This document shows, piece by piece, positions 53,099 to 61,376 of a DNA stretch of 64,000 nt; position 1 is the first letter of the stretch, and each line of letters starts with the position of its first letter. Origin of the DNA: Rhodobiaceae bacterium (GTDB lineage: Bacteria; Pseudomonadota; Alphaproteobacteria; Rhizobiales; Tepidamorphaceae); contig JAGRLC010000006.1 in NCBI GenBank assembly GCA_020441995.1, positions 84,929-148,928 on the forward strand. Direction: 5' to 3'. The notes below the pieces were generated by a model. It ran no database searches. It was given only the letters and a program-made list of their open reading frames with translations, and was not told where the DNA came from. The position numbers were made by a program, and so were the translations under genes.

Positions 53099-54168
53099 CG
53101 GCAGTCTCCTTCGAGCAGCCGGATCATGTCGCGCATCGCCACGACCGGTACATGCCCGAGCACCGCGGGCATTGCCGAGGACAGGCATTCCCCGCCCTCA
53201 AGCCGCGACTGCAGGTCTGCACGGGTCTGCGATGGCAGGCTGGAGAGGGCTGGAACGGCGTTTACCGCGGAGGCGACCTGAACCGGGTCGCGCCTTGTCA
53301 CGGTGTGCCCGGCATCTAGTCTCGCCGTCTTGGGCGTTGGTGCCGGGAAGCGGGGCGGAGCATCCGCCTCCTGTCCCGGCTGTTGAAGGGCGGCGGGTTC
53401 AAGGCTTGCGGCGGGTGGCGGGACGGCCTCGCCCTCAGGCGTCCCGGTTGCCTGAATCCGGCCCGATATGGCAGCAAGCGCCAGTTGCCGGTCCGCACGG
53501 ACAGCCGGCTCTTCCCGCGCCTGTACCTGTGTCTGCGCTTGCCGGGCGGGTGGTTCGCCCGGACCGGAGATCAGAAGCGGGCTTGCGACAACGGCGGGCA
53601 GGGCGACCCAGGCGATAATCGACAGGATCGATGTGGACCCGTGCTGCCGGTGGAGCGTTTCGCGCCGCAGCGGCACCGGGTATTGCGAACCGTGCGTACC
53701 TGCCTGCCTTGCAAGCACGTCGATATGCTGGTTTTGGCGCGGCGGCGTGGACTGCTCGGTCGGCGGACAGTCCTCTTCAGGAGCAACCGCCGCGCGGCAG
53801 ACCTGCTCGAGATGTTGCACGGGATCGGCATTGTCCGGCGATCCGGACGTGCTGGCCGCAAGGCTTGCCGCCAGTTCTTCTTCCAGAGATGCATGCGCGC
53901 ATTGCGCATCGGGCGTCTCATCATGGATCGGCGGATAGGCCGGCCAGTCATTGCCGTGACCGGTGTCGTCTTGATTGCTGTCTTCAGTGCCTACCTGCTC
54001 AAGCCGCTCGACTTCGCCCATCGCCTCGCGCAGACGGTTGAAGCCATCGCGTTCGCTGTCGGTTGTGTCTGAAAGGATTGTCGAGCTTGAGGAAGGCGGG
54101 AAGGATGTATGGACTGGCGCCGAAACCCCCGGCGCGGCGTTACGCAACTTCACTGTACCTACGGCCAT
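53095..54168 (-). CDS. Uncharacterised single-pass membrane protein coupled to the TAXI gene
   Basis: The 357-residue protein has an acidic, Ser/Thr-rich N-terminal half with an apparent Glu-rich helix (REAMGEVERLEQV). One hydrophobic helix follows (SIIAWVALPAVVASPLLIS, about residue 185), then a Pro/Ala/Gln-rich region. A short conserved-looking C-terminus ends with two Cys (LEGGECLSSAMPAVLG and LLEGDCR). The start at 54168 follows GGGGAG by 7 bases; the frame is open further upstream without such a site. Its stop overlaps the TAXI start, suggesting coupled translation. No family is recognised. Confidence 0.65.
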   Translation of the reverse strand: MAVGTVKLRNAAPGVSAPVHTSFPPSSSSTILSDTTDSERDGFNRLREAMGEVERLEQVGTEDSNQDDTGHGNDWPAYPPIHDETPDAQCAHASLEEELAASLAASTSGSPDNADPVQHLEQVCRAAVAPEEDCPPTEQSTPPRQNQHIDVLARQAGTHGSQYPVPLRRETLHRQHGSTSILSIIAWVALPAVVASPLLISGPGEPPARQAQTQVQAREEPAVRADRQLALAAISGRIQATGTPEGEAVPPPAASLEPAALQQPGQEADAPPRFPAPTPKTARLDAGHTVTRRDPVQVASAVNAVPALSSLPSQTRADLQSRLEGGECLSSAMPAVLGHVPVVAMRDMIRLLEGDCR

Positions 54169-54387
54169 GGCAGTACTCCCCGTAAATGCCATAGCCCCCC
54201 GGACGCACCGAATAGGGTCATACTGTGGCTCAAATTTGACGCTGGGACAGCGCGTGTAAGGGCGGCTTGCGCGGCCGGATCGCCGGCACAGGCATGAAAA
54301 ATCCGCGTTGACGCGCTCTTTGGCTGGCGGATTGTCCATCGCGGCGCTATGTCTGCCGCACATGCTTCCAAACCATGATCGGCGGTC

Positions 54388-54681
54388 ATGACCGGCACCA
54401 CGCTATCCAGTTCCCAGCTCGATCCGCGCAGGCGGCGTATTCTGATCCGCGCCTGGCGCCGGGGCACGCGCGAGATGGATCTTATGATCGGGCGTTTCGC
54501 CGATGACAGGCTGGTGGATATGCCGGAGACCGATCTTGAGATGTTCGAGGCGCTGATCGACTGCCAGGACACCGATCTTTTCGAGTGGGTGACCGGCGCG
54601 AAGCCCGTTCCGCCCGAACAGGACACGGCTGTCTTCCGCCAGTTGCGCGACTTCAGTCTCAACCAGCCCCCGATTTTCTGA
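54388..54681 (+). CDS. sdhE: SdhE (DUF339/CptB) FAD assembly factor
   Basis: The 97-residue protein has the SdhE core RRRILIRAWRRGTREMDLMIGRF, where the RGxxExD motif contacts the succinate dehydrogenase flavoprotein during covalent FAD attachment. DLFEWVTG and the C-terminal helix follow as in the family. It lies directly before mfd (14 bp gap), an order common in alphaproteobacteria. Confidence 0.93.
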   Translation: MTGTTLSSSQLDPRRRRILIRAWRRGTREMDLMIGRFADDRLVDMPETDLEMFEALIDCQDTDLFEWVTGAKPVPPEQDTAVFRQLRDFSLNQPPIF

Positions 54682-54695
54682 GCCGGACCGGACTT

Positions 54696-57600
54696 ATGAC
54701 CGCCACAGCGCGTGCATCACAGCAGCAGGCGAAGGCCTTGCAGTTCGGCTCCGGCCCCGGCGAGACCGTCGTCGCCGGCGTGCCGGAAGGCTACGACGCG
54801 CTCATCGTTGCCGATCTTGCGCGCCAGAATGCGGGAACGGGCGCGGCGGATACGGTCTTTGTCGCCCGCGATGCCCAGCGTCTCTCCGCCTTTGCGGAAG
54901 CATCCGCGTTCTTCGCGCCCGATGTCGAAGTGATCACGTTGCCCGGCTGGGACTGCCTGCCATATGACCGCGTGTCGCCGACGGCGGCGCTTCTGTCGCA
55001 GCGGCTTGCCGCCATGGCGCAACTTGCCGCGCCACGCGTCGGCAAGAGACCGGTCGTGCTTGCGATTACCGTCGGCGCGATGATGCAGCGCATGCTGCCA
55101 CGCGATCTGGTGAAGGGTGCCGCGCTTGCGCTTCGCCCCGGCCAGATGGTCGATATCGCCAACATCGTCACGTGGCTGGAAGCCAACGGCTTCATGCGCA
55201 CCAGCACGGTGCGCGAGAACGGCGAATATGCCGTGCGTGGCGGTATCCTCGATCTGTTCGCGCCGGGTGCCGAAGCCCCGGTCCGGCTCGATTTCTTCGG
55301 CGATACCCTGGAAACCATCCGCGCCTTCGATCCCGATACCCAGCGCACCACGTCGCAGGCGCAGAACCTTGATCTCGTGCCGTTGAGCGAAGTTTTGTTC
55401 AACGAGGAGACAATCCGCAATTTCCGCGCCGGATACCGCTCCGCGTTCGGCGCGACGGCATCGGGCGATCCGGTCTATGAGGCGATCTCGGCGGGACGCC
55501 GCCATCAGGGGATGGAGCACTGGCTGCCGCTGTTCTACTCCGGATTGGAAACGATCTTCGACTATGCCGGCGATGCGCCGGTCTGTCTCGATCCGCTGGC
55601 GCGCGAGGCCTATGGCGAGCGCCACGCCCAGATCCGCGATCACTTCCAGGCCCGCAGGGCGGCGCTCGATGAAGGCAGCCGTCACGATGCGGCCCCTTAC
55701 AGGCCGGTTGAGCCGGATACGCTCTACCTAGCCGAAGACGAATGGCAGGGACAGCTTGCCGGCCGGCGCGTTGTGTCGCTCAGTCCCTACAAGGTGCCCG
55801 AAACCGAAGGTGGCGCGAAAATCATCGATGCCGGCGCGCGCAAGGGCAGGGACTTCGCGCCCGAGCGCCAGAACGAACAGACCAATGTCTTCGATGCGCT
55901 GGTCGCCCACATCCGCAAGCTGAACGGCGCGGGCCTGAAGGTTGCGATTGCCTGCTGGAGCGACGGCTCGCGCGGGCGGATGTCGGATATGCTGCATGGC
56001 CACGGCTGGGAGAACGTGCGCGAGACGGCGGAATTCGCGGAGATCGCGACGCTTAAAGCCGGCGAGGTCGCCGTTACCATCCTCGGTATCGAGAGCGGTT
56101 TCGAGACCGCGGACTTCGCCATAATCGGCGAGCAGGACATACTCGGTGACCGCTACGCGCGCCCCAGAAAGAAATCCCGCTCCGGCGCCGATGTCCTGAC
56201 CGAGGCCTCCAGCCTGATGCCCGGCGATTTCGTCGTCCACGTCGATCACGGCATAGGACGGTTCGCGGGACTGCGCACCATCACCGCCGCCGGGGCACCG
56301 CACGATTGCGTCGAGCTTCACTACGCCAACGACGACAAGCTCTACCTGCCGGTTGAAAACATCGAGCTCTTGAGCCGCTACGGCGCGGAAGAAGCCAATG
56401 TCACGCTGGACAGGCTCGGCAGCATCGGCTGGCAGGCGCGCAAGTCGAAGCTGAAAGAGCGCATCCGCGAGATGGCGGCGAAACTGATCGAGGTCGCCGC
56501 CGCGCGCGCCATGCGCACAGCCGACAAGATCGAACGCCCCGACGGGCTCTATGACGAGTTCGCAGCCCGCTTTCCCTACGCGGAGACCGACGATCAGCTG
56601 CAGGCGATCGATGCCGTGCTCGATGATCTCGAAAGCGGCAGGCCGATGGACCGGCTGGTCTGCGGCGATGTCGGCTTCGGTAAGACGGAAGTTGCCTTGC
56701 GCGCCGCTTTCGTTGCCGCCGCCTCCGGCAAACAGGTGGCTGTGGTTGTGCCGACGACGCTGTTGTCGCGCCAGCACTACAAGACATTCCGCGAACGCCT
56801 GTCCGGCTTCGCGCTCAACGTCGCCCATGCCTCGCGCCTTGTCGGCGCCAGGGAACTGACGGCAACCAAGAATGGCCTGAAGGACGGTTCCGTCGATATC
56901 GTTGTCGGCACCCATGCGCTGTTGGGCAAGTCCATCGAGTTCAAGAACCTCGGCCTGCTGATCATCGACGAGGAGCAGCATTTCGGCGTGCAGCACAAGG
57001 AACGCCTGAAACAGCTGCGATCCGACGTGCATGTTCTGACCCTGTCGGCAACGCCGATCCCGCGTACGCTGCAACTGGCGATGACGGGTTTGCGCGAACT
57101 CTCGATGATCGCAACGCCGCCGGTCGACCGGCTTGCGGTGCGCACCTATGTCAGCCCGTTCGATCCGGTGATCCTGCGCGAGGCGCTGCTGCGCGAGCGT
57201 TATCGCGGCGGCCAGACATTCTTCGTCTGTCCCCGCATCGCCGATATCGAGGACTGCGCCGCCTTCCTGCGCGACAGCGTGCCGGAGCTGCGCGTCGCCA
57301 TTGCCCACGGCCAGCTCACGCCGACCGAACTCGATGACGTGATGTCGGCCTTCTACGAGGGCAAATACGACGTGCTGCTATCGACCGCGATTGTCGAATC
57401 CGGTCTCGACATTCCGGCGGCGAATACGCTGATTGTCTATCGCGCCGACATGTTCGGTCTGGCCCAGCTTTACCAGTTGCGCGGCCGCGTCGGGCGTTCG
57501 AAGGTGCGCGCCTTCGCCTACTTCACAACGCCTGCCAACCGCATGCTGACGCCGCAGGCCGAAAAGCGCCTCAAGGTGCTGCAATCGCTGGACAGCCTCG

Positions 57601-58226
57601 GTGCGGGCTTCATGCTGGCAAGCCACGATCTCGATCTGCGCGGCGCCGGCAACCTGCTCGGCGAGGAACAATCCGGCCATATCAGGGAAGTCGGCTACGA
57701 GCTGTATCAGGCGATGCTGGAGGAGGCGGTTGCCGCGCTGCGCTCCGGCGACGACAGCCTGGCGGAAGACCGGTGGTCGCCGCAGATTTCCGTCGGAGTG
57801 CCGGTGCTGCTGCCCGATCACTACGTGCCGGACCTCGATGTCCGCATGCAGCTTTACCGGCGTCTGTCGCAGGTGGAGAGCGACACCGAGATCGACGGTT
57901 TCGGAGCCGAGCTTGCGGATCGTTTCGGGCGGTTGCCGGAAGAAGTCGACGACCTGCTCGAAGTCGTACGCATCAAGCTGCTGTGCCGCCGCGCGGGCAT
58001 CGAGAAGGTCGACGCGGGGCCGCTCGGCGTCGTGCTGTCGTTCCGTGGCAACCGCTTCGCCAATCCGCACGGCCTCGTTGAGTTCGTCGCGCGCGAAGGC
58101 AGGCTTGCCAAGGTGCGGCCCGATCATTCCATCTTACTGAAGCGAGATTGGCCGGCTGCGCGCGACCGCCTCAATGGAACGCGCCGCCTGCTGCTGGACC
58201 TCGCAAAGATGGCGGAAGCCGTCTGA
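54696..58226 (+). CDS. mfd: Transcription-repair coupling factor Mfd
   Basis: Mfd removes RNA polymerase stalled at lesions and recruits UvrA. The 1176-residue protein has a UvrB-like N-terminal module (LPGWDCLPYDRVSP, VRENGEYAVRGGILDLF) and a CarD-like RNA polymerase interaction domain near residue 510 (PGDFVVHVDHGIGRFAG). A RecG-like motor follows (GDVGFGKTEVALRAA, IIDEEQHFGVQHKE, SATPIPRTLQ, QLRGRVGRSKVRAFAY), then the C-terminal D7 domain. The ATG at 54696 is chosen because upstream in-frame codons lie inside sdhE. Confidence 0.97.
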   Translation: MTATARASQQQAKALQFGSGPGETVVAGVPEGYDALIVADLARQNAGTGAADTVFVARDAQRLSAFAEASAFFAPDVEVITLPGWDCLPYDRVSPTAALLSQRLAAMAQLAAPRVGKRPVVLAITVGAMMQRMLPRDLVKGAALALRPGQMVDIANIVTWLEANGFMRTSTVRENGEYAVRGGILDLFAPGAEAPVRLDFFGDTLETIRAFDPDTQRTTSQAQNLDLVPLSEVLFNEETIRNFRAGYRSAFGATASGDPVYEAISAGRRHQGMEHWLPLFYSGLETIFDYAGDAPVCLDPLAREAYGERHAQIRDHFQARRAALDEGSRHDAAPYRPVEPDTLYLAEDEWQGQLAGRRVVSLSPYKVPETEGGAKIIDAGARKGRDFAPERQNEQTNVFDALVAHIRKLNGAGLKVAIACWSDGSRGRMSDMLHGHGWENVRETAEFAEIATLKAGEVAVTILGIESGFETADFAIIGEQDILGDRYARPRKKSRSGADVLTEASSLMPGDFVVHVDHGIGRFAGLRTITAAGAPHDCVELHYANDDKLYLPVENIELLSRYGAEEANVTLDRLGSIGWQARKSKLKERIREMAAKLIEVAAARAMRTADKIERPDGLYDEFAARFPYAETDDQLQAIDAVLDDLESGRPMDRLVCGDVGFGKTEVALRAAFVAAASGKQVAVVVPTTLLSRQHYKTFRERLSGFALNVAHASRLVGARELTATKNGLKDGSVDIVVGTHALLGKSIEFKNLGLLIIDEEQHFGVQHKERLKQLRSDVHVLTLSATPIPRTLQLAMTGLRELSMIATPPVDRLAVRTYVSPFDPVILREALLRERYRGGQTFFVCPRIADIEDCAAFLRDSVPELRVAIAHGQLTPTELDDVMSAFYEGKYDVLLSTAIVESGLDIPAANTLIVYRADMFGLAQLYQLRGRVGRSKVRAFAYFTTPANRMLTPQAEKRLKVLQSLDSLGAGFMLASHDLDLRGAGNLLGEEQSGHIREVGYELYQAMLEEAVAALRSGDDSLAEDRWSPQISVGVPVLLPDHYVPDLDVRMQLYRRLSQVESDTEIDGFGAELADRFGRLPEEVDDLLEVVRIKLLCRRAGIEKVDAGPLGVVLSFRGNRFANPHGLVEFVAREGRLAKVRPDHSILLKRDWPAARDRLNGTRRLLLDLAKMAEAV

Positions 58227-58342
58227 TCGCTGTCGCGGCGGGGGCGGAATCTTGTTCCTCTTTGCCGGGTAAATGCTGCCGGGTTCCCAGCGTCCTCTGG
58301 CGCGCGAGGCGAAAAAGCCAAGCGTTTTCAGTGCCTGTTCTG

Positions 58343-58357
58343 TGGCACGCAACTTGC
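58343..58357 (+). promoter_or_regulatory. Consensus sigma-54 (-24/-12) promoter
   Basis: TGGCACGCAACTTGC matches the full TGGCACG-N4-TTGC consensus. It predicts a start near 58369, about 40 nt before the ATG at 58408, and faces the uncharacterised gene that follows. Confidence 0.85.
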
Positions 58358-58407
58358 GATGCCGTCTGTGTCTTTCAGGAGAAAGCGGACGGAGCCGATA
58401 TACGCCG

Positions 58408-59262
58408 ATGCAAGTTACCTCGAACAACCATGCAACCTCGCTCGCGCAAAAGCTCGCGGCGGCATCCTCAAATTCAAATGGTCAGGCTTCGGAAGGGAGC
58501 ACCTCGAAACCCTCAGCCGAAGCGCGGCAGCAGGTGACTTATTCCAAGGCGCTTGGCGTGTCCGCCGCTGTCAGCACGGCGCTGCTGCAGATCCAGGAAA
58601 CCGGCAGCGTTTTCGACCGCGACGACACCATGCTGATGCACAGGCGCGGCGTGTCGGAAGAGGACCGGCTGCGGTTTGCCGAGATCGTTCAGGATGCGGC
58701 GAAGACCGGCGGCTATGAAGATCCGCTCAGCTACGTCAAATCGCTTTCGAAAAGCGATATCGATGTCCTGAAGCGGGTTCATTGCTTTGCCGAAGCCAAA
58801 GGCGTCACCGCCGTGAACACGGAAGAGGGCGCATTCAATCTTTTGCTGCCGCCAAGCGGGGCGGTCGATACCAACAATGACGCCGTCGTCGAACGCGGCA
58901 TAGGCAAGAACTTTGTATTTCCGCCGCCCAATGCGCCTCAGGAGGTGAAGGACGCATGGGAAAAAATGACAGCCGACATGAGCGAGAAAGATCGCCTTCT
59001 GGCGCAGGTTCCCTTCATGGTCGCGACGATTGGCGCCAACATCGAATATGACGAGAATGGAACGGCCACCGGATTACATGAGCCCGGTGACGCCAACTAC
59101 ACCAATATTTTCGACAAGACCAAAGCGGAATGGGCGGACATGCTGGCGCAGATGATCGCGGGCAGCAGGTCGATGGAAGACAAGCATCCGCAATACATCG
59201 AGCATACGAAGATGCTCGAATCCTTCGCCGAAAAACTCTCCGATGAATTGGGAACGGCGTGA
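58408..59262 (+). CDS. Uncharacterised protein under a sigma-54 promoter
   Basis: The 284-residue soluble protein has a Ser/Asn/Ala-rich N-terminus (about 1-45), helical segments, and a region DVLKRVHCFAEAKGVTAVNTEEGAFNLLLPP near the centre. It has one Cys and no signal peptide or membrane helix. The start at 58408 is chosen because the consensus sigma-54 promoter lies just upstream; the frame is open to 58273, which would place the promoter inside the gene. GGAG lies about 13 bases upstream. No family is recognised. The Ser-rich N-terminus and RpoN control are reminiscent of secreted or motility-linked proteins, but this is only a guess. Confidence 0.8.
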   Translation: MQVTSNNHATSLAQKLAAASSNSNGQASEGSTSKPSAEARQQVTYSKALGVSAAVSTALLQIQETGSVFDRDDTMLMHRRGVSEEDRLRFAEIVQDAAKTGGYEDPLSYVKSLSKSDIDVLKRVHCFAEAKGVTAVNTEEGAFNLLLPPSGAVDTNNDAVVERGIGKNFVFPPPNAPQEVKDAWEKMTADMSEKDRLLAQVPFMVATIGANIEYDENGTATGLHEPGDANYTNIFDKTKAEWADMLAQMIAGSRSMEDKHPQYIEHTKMLESFAEKLSDELGTA

Positions 59263-59265
59263 GCC

Positions 59266-59910
59266 TCAGCCCGCCTCGTGCAGCGCGTCGAGCGTCTTGT
59301 CCATTGCATCTGCAAGGATTTCCGGCGCCTGCGCACCCATCACGGCAAGCCGCGCGCCGAAAATGAAGCAGGGAACGCCTTGAACGCCAATCTGCTTCGC
59401 CTGTTCAATCTCGGCATCGATGCTGTCCTTGTCGGCGTCGGTTTCCAGAAGCTCGCGGACAAGCTTGCCGTCCATGCCGGCATCTTCGGCGATTGCGCCC
59501 AGCGTATCGATGTCCTCGACGTCGCCGCCCTCGGTGAAGAAGCTGCGGAACAGCCCTTCGACGACGCTGTCCTGCGCGTTCTGTCCGTAGGACCAGCGGA
59601 TCAGCCGGTGCGCGTTGGTGGTGTTGGGCGAGCGCAAAATGTCGGTGAAGCGGAAGTCGATCCCGGCGTCACGCCCGGCCTGCTCGATCTGGGCGTAGAT
59701 CGTGGTGGCCTTCTCTCCAAATTTCTTTTCCAGGTATTCGACCCGGTCGACGCCGCCATCGGGAATTGTCGGATCGAGCTTGTATGCCCGCCAGCGCACA
59801 TCGACGGGGAGGTCGGGGCGCATGGAAAGCGCGGTCTCAAGCCGCCGTTTGCCGATATAGCACCACGGGCACATCACATCGGACACGACGTCGATCGTCA
59901 TCGCACTCAT
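59266..59910 (-). CDS. FrnE-like DsbA-family oxidoreductase
   Basis: The 214-residue cytoplasmic thioredoxin-fold protein has CPWC at residues 14-17, the DsbA-type helical insertion (SPNTTNAHRLIRWSY, EGLFRSFFTEGGDVEDIDTL), and the cis-Pro loop GVQGVPCFIFG. It lacks a signal peptide, as expected for the FrnE/2-hydroxychromene-isomerase-like branch. Such proteins act in thiol-disulphide exchange or oxidative stress. GGAGG lies 8 bases before the ATG. Confidence 0.92.
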   Translation of the reverse strand: MSAMTIDVVSDVMCPWCYIGKRRLETALSMRPDLPVDVRWRAYKLDPTIPDGGVDRVEYLEKKFGEKATTIYAQIEQAGRDAGIDFRFTDILRSPNTTNAHRLIRWSYGQNAQDSVVEGLFRSFFTEGGDVEDIDTLGAIAEDAGMDGKLVRELLETDADKDSIDAEIEQAKQIGVQGVPCFIFGARLAVMGAQAPEILADAMDKTLDALHEAG

Positions 59911-59980
59911 TAGAAAGACCTCCGGCTCATAACAACTCCGGACGATCTTTGACGTCCGCCTGATGCGTCAACCTAGCGCG

Positions 59981-61279
59981 TCAGGAAAGCGCATCAAGCG
60001 CGCGCGACAGCAGGCTGTCGGCGCTGTCGCCGGGGCGGTATGAGGCAAGCGAATAGGCCACATCGGCGACGACCGGCTCGCCGCTGTCCGTGACGCCGAA
60101 ATCGGTTGCTCCGACAACGCGCGAAATCCGGTCCCGCACACGCTCCGCGACATTCTCGTCCGTCCCCGGCAGGATCAGCAGAAAGAAGCCTTCTCCGACA
60201 CGCGCGCCGAGGTCTTCGCCGCGCACCATGCGGGCCAGAGCACCGCCGAAAGCGGTCGCGACCCGTGCGGCCCCGGTTCCGCCGTTCACGGAAATCGCGA
60301 TCAGCGATAGCGCGTCGCCATGGCGGTCGCAGCCGCCGACGAGATCGACGATATGCTTCAGCGCAAACTCCCGCGAGGCAAGCGGGCAGTCGGGGTCGCG
60401 GGGAATATGCGTCGCATCGCGGAACACGTGCTGGATGGCGCGCGCATAGCGGTGTTCGCGCACCAGCAGGTGCAGCCGCGTGACGAGACGGGCTTCTTCG
60501 GCATCGACCGGCAGCACGTCGCTTGCGCCGGCTTCATGGAAGTCGCCGGCTGCCGTGTCCTCGGCAACGATGGCGACGACGGGCAGCGACGTCCAGGTCG
60601 CGATACGCCGCAGGGTGGCAAGCGTGTCGAGCGCGCGTTCGCCATCGTGGGTTGCGTCGATGACCACAGCATCGACTTGTTGCTTCTCCAGAACATCGAG
60701 AGCCAGATTGGTCGACGGCGCCCCAAGGAAACGCGGGCCGTCGCCATAGGCGTTCTGTATTTTCAGCGCGCCGCGCCCGGCGCCAATGATAAGAATGGTC
60801 GGATCGCTGACGAAGGCGGGCGGCGAGACATCGAAACCAGCCGTTTTGCCCATGCGCTTCAGCGTACGCGCCCGCCGGCTCACTTCCGCGCGCATCACGG
60901 CAAGCCGCGCCACCGCCTTGATGCGATGGTCGAGTTCGGCGGGCAGGGCCGTGTCGCTGAGGTGATCGACCAGCAGAGCGGCATCGCCCGGCATCATTTC
61001 GGAGCTTTCGTCGCCCAGGATGATGAACGGCAGGTCCTGCCACAGGTTGGTGTTGCGCACCGCTTCGGCGAACACCTCGATATTGTCATTGTCGTGCCCG
61101 CCGCCCTCTCCGGTGCCGTCGAACAGGACGACATCGGGGCGGCGCGATGCCAGCAGTTCGGCAATGGCGGTTTCGCCGCTGGATGCGGCGGTCTCGAAAC
61201 CGCGCGCGCGCAAAACGTCCGCAGTCTGTTCAGCCCCGGCGATCGTGTCGCCAACAACGAGGACGCGGGCGGCGCGCAT
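59981..61279 (-). CDS. PleD-like protein with two degenerate receivers and a degenerate GGDEF domain
   Basis: The 432-residue protein has the PleD order REC-REC-GGDEF. The first receiver keeps an Asp in VVLFDGTG but has VGD instead of the acidic pair. The second (ILIIGAGRG ... VVIDATHDG) lacks the acidic pair altogether. The C-terminal domain aligns with diguanylate cyclases (ALSLIAISVNGG, RVGEGFFLLILPGT), but the GGDEF signature is replaced by VGEGF, so synthesis of c-di-GMP is unlikely. It may be a structural or binding protein. The ATG at 61279 has GGAG 9 bases upstream; ATGs at 61285 and 61288 are alternatives. Confidence 0.8.
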   Translation of the reverse strand: MRAARVLVVGDTIAGAEQTADVLRARGFETAASSGETAIAELLASRRPDVVLFDGTGEGGGHDNDNIEVFAEAVRNTNLWQDLPFIILGDESSEMMPGDAALLVDHLSDTALPAELDHRIKAVARLAVMRAEVSRRARTLKRMGKTAGFDVSPPAFVSDPTILIIGAGRGALKIQNAYGDGPRFLGAPSTNLALDVLEKQQVDAVVIDATHDGERALDTLATLRRIATWTSLPVVAIVAEDTAAGDFHEAGASDVLPVDAEEARLVTRLHLLVREHRYARAIQHVFRDATHIPRDPDCPLASREFALKHIVDLVGGCDRHGDALSLIAISVNGGTGAARVATAFGGALARMVRGEDLGARVGEGFFLLILPGTDENVAERVRDRISRVVGATDFGVTDSGEPVVADVAYSLASYRPGDSADSLLSRALDALS

Positions 61280-61376
61280 ATGCATCATCTCCAGCCATAA
61301 AACAGGCTTCTATATGCGCCGATTCGCCTTTGATTTAGCAGTCCCGATTGCCGCCGGCCTGTTGCGCGGCGCAACA

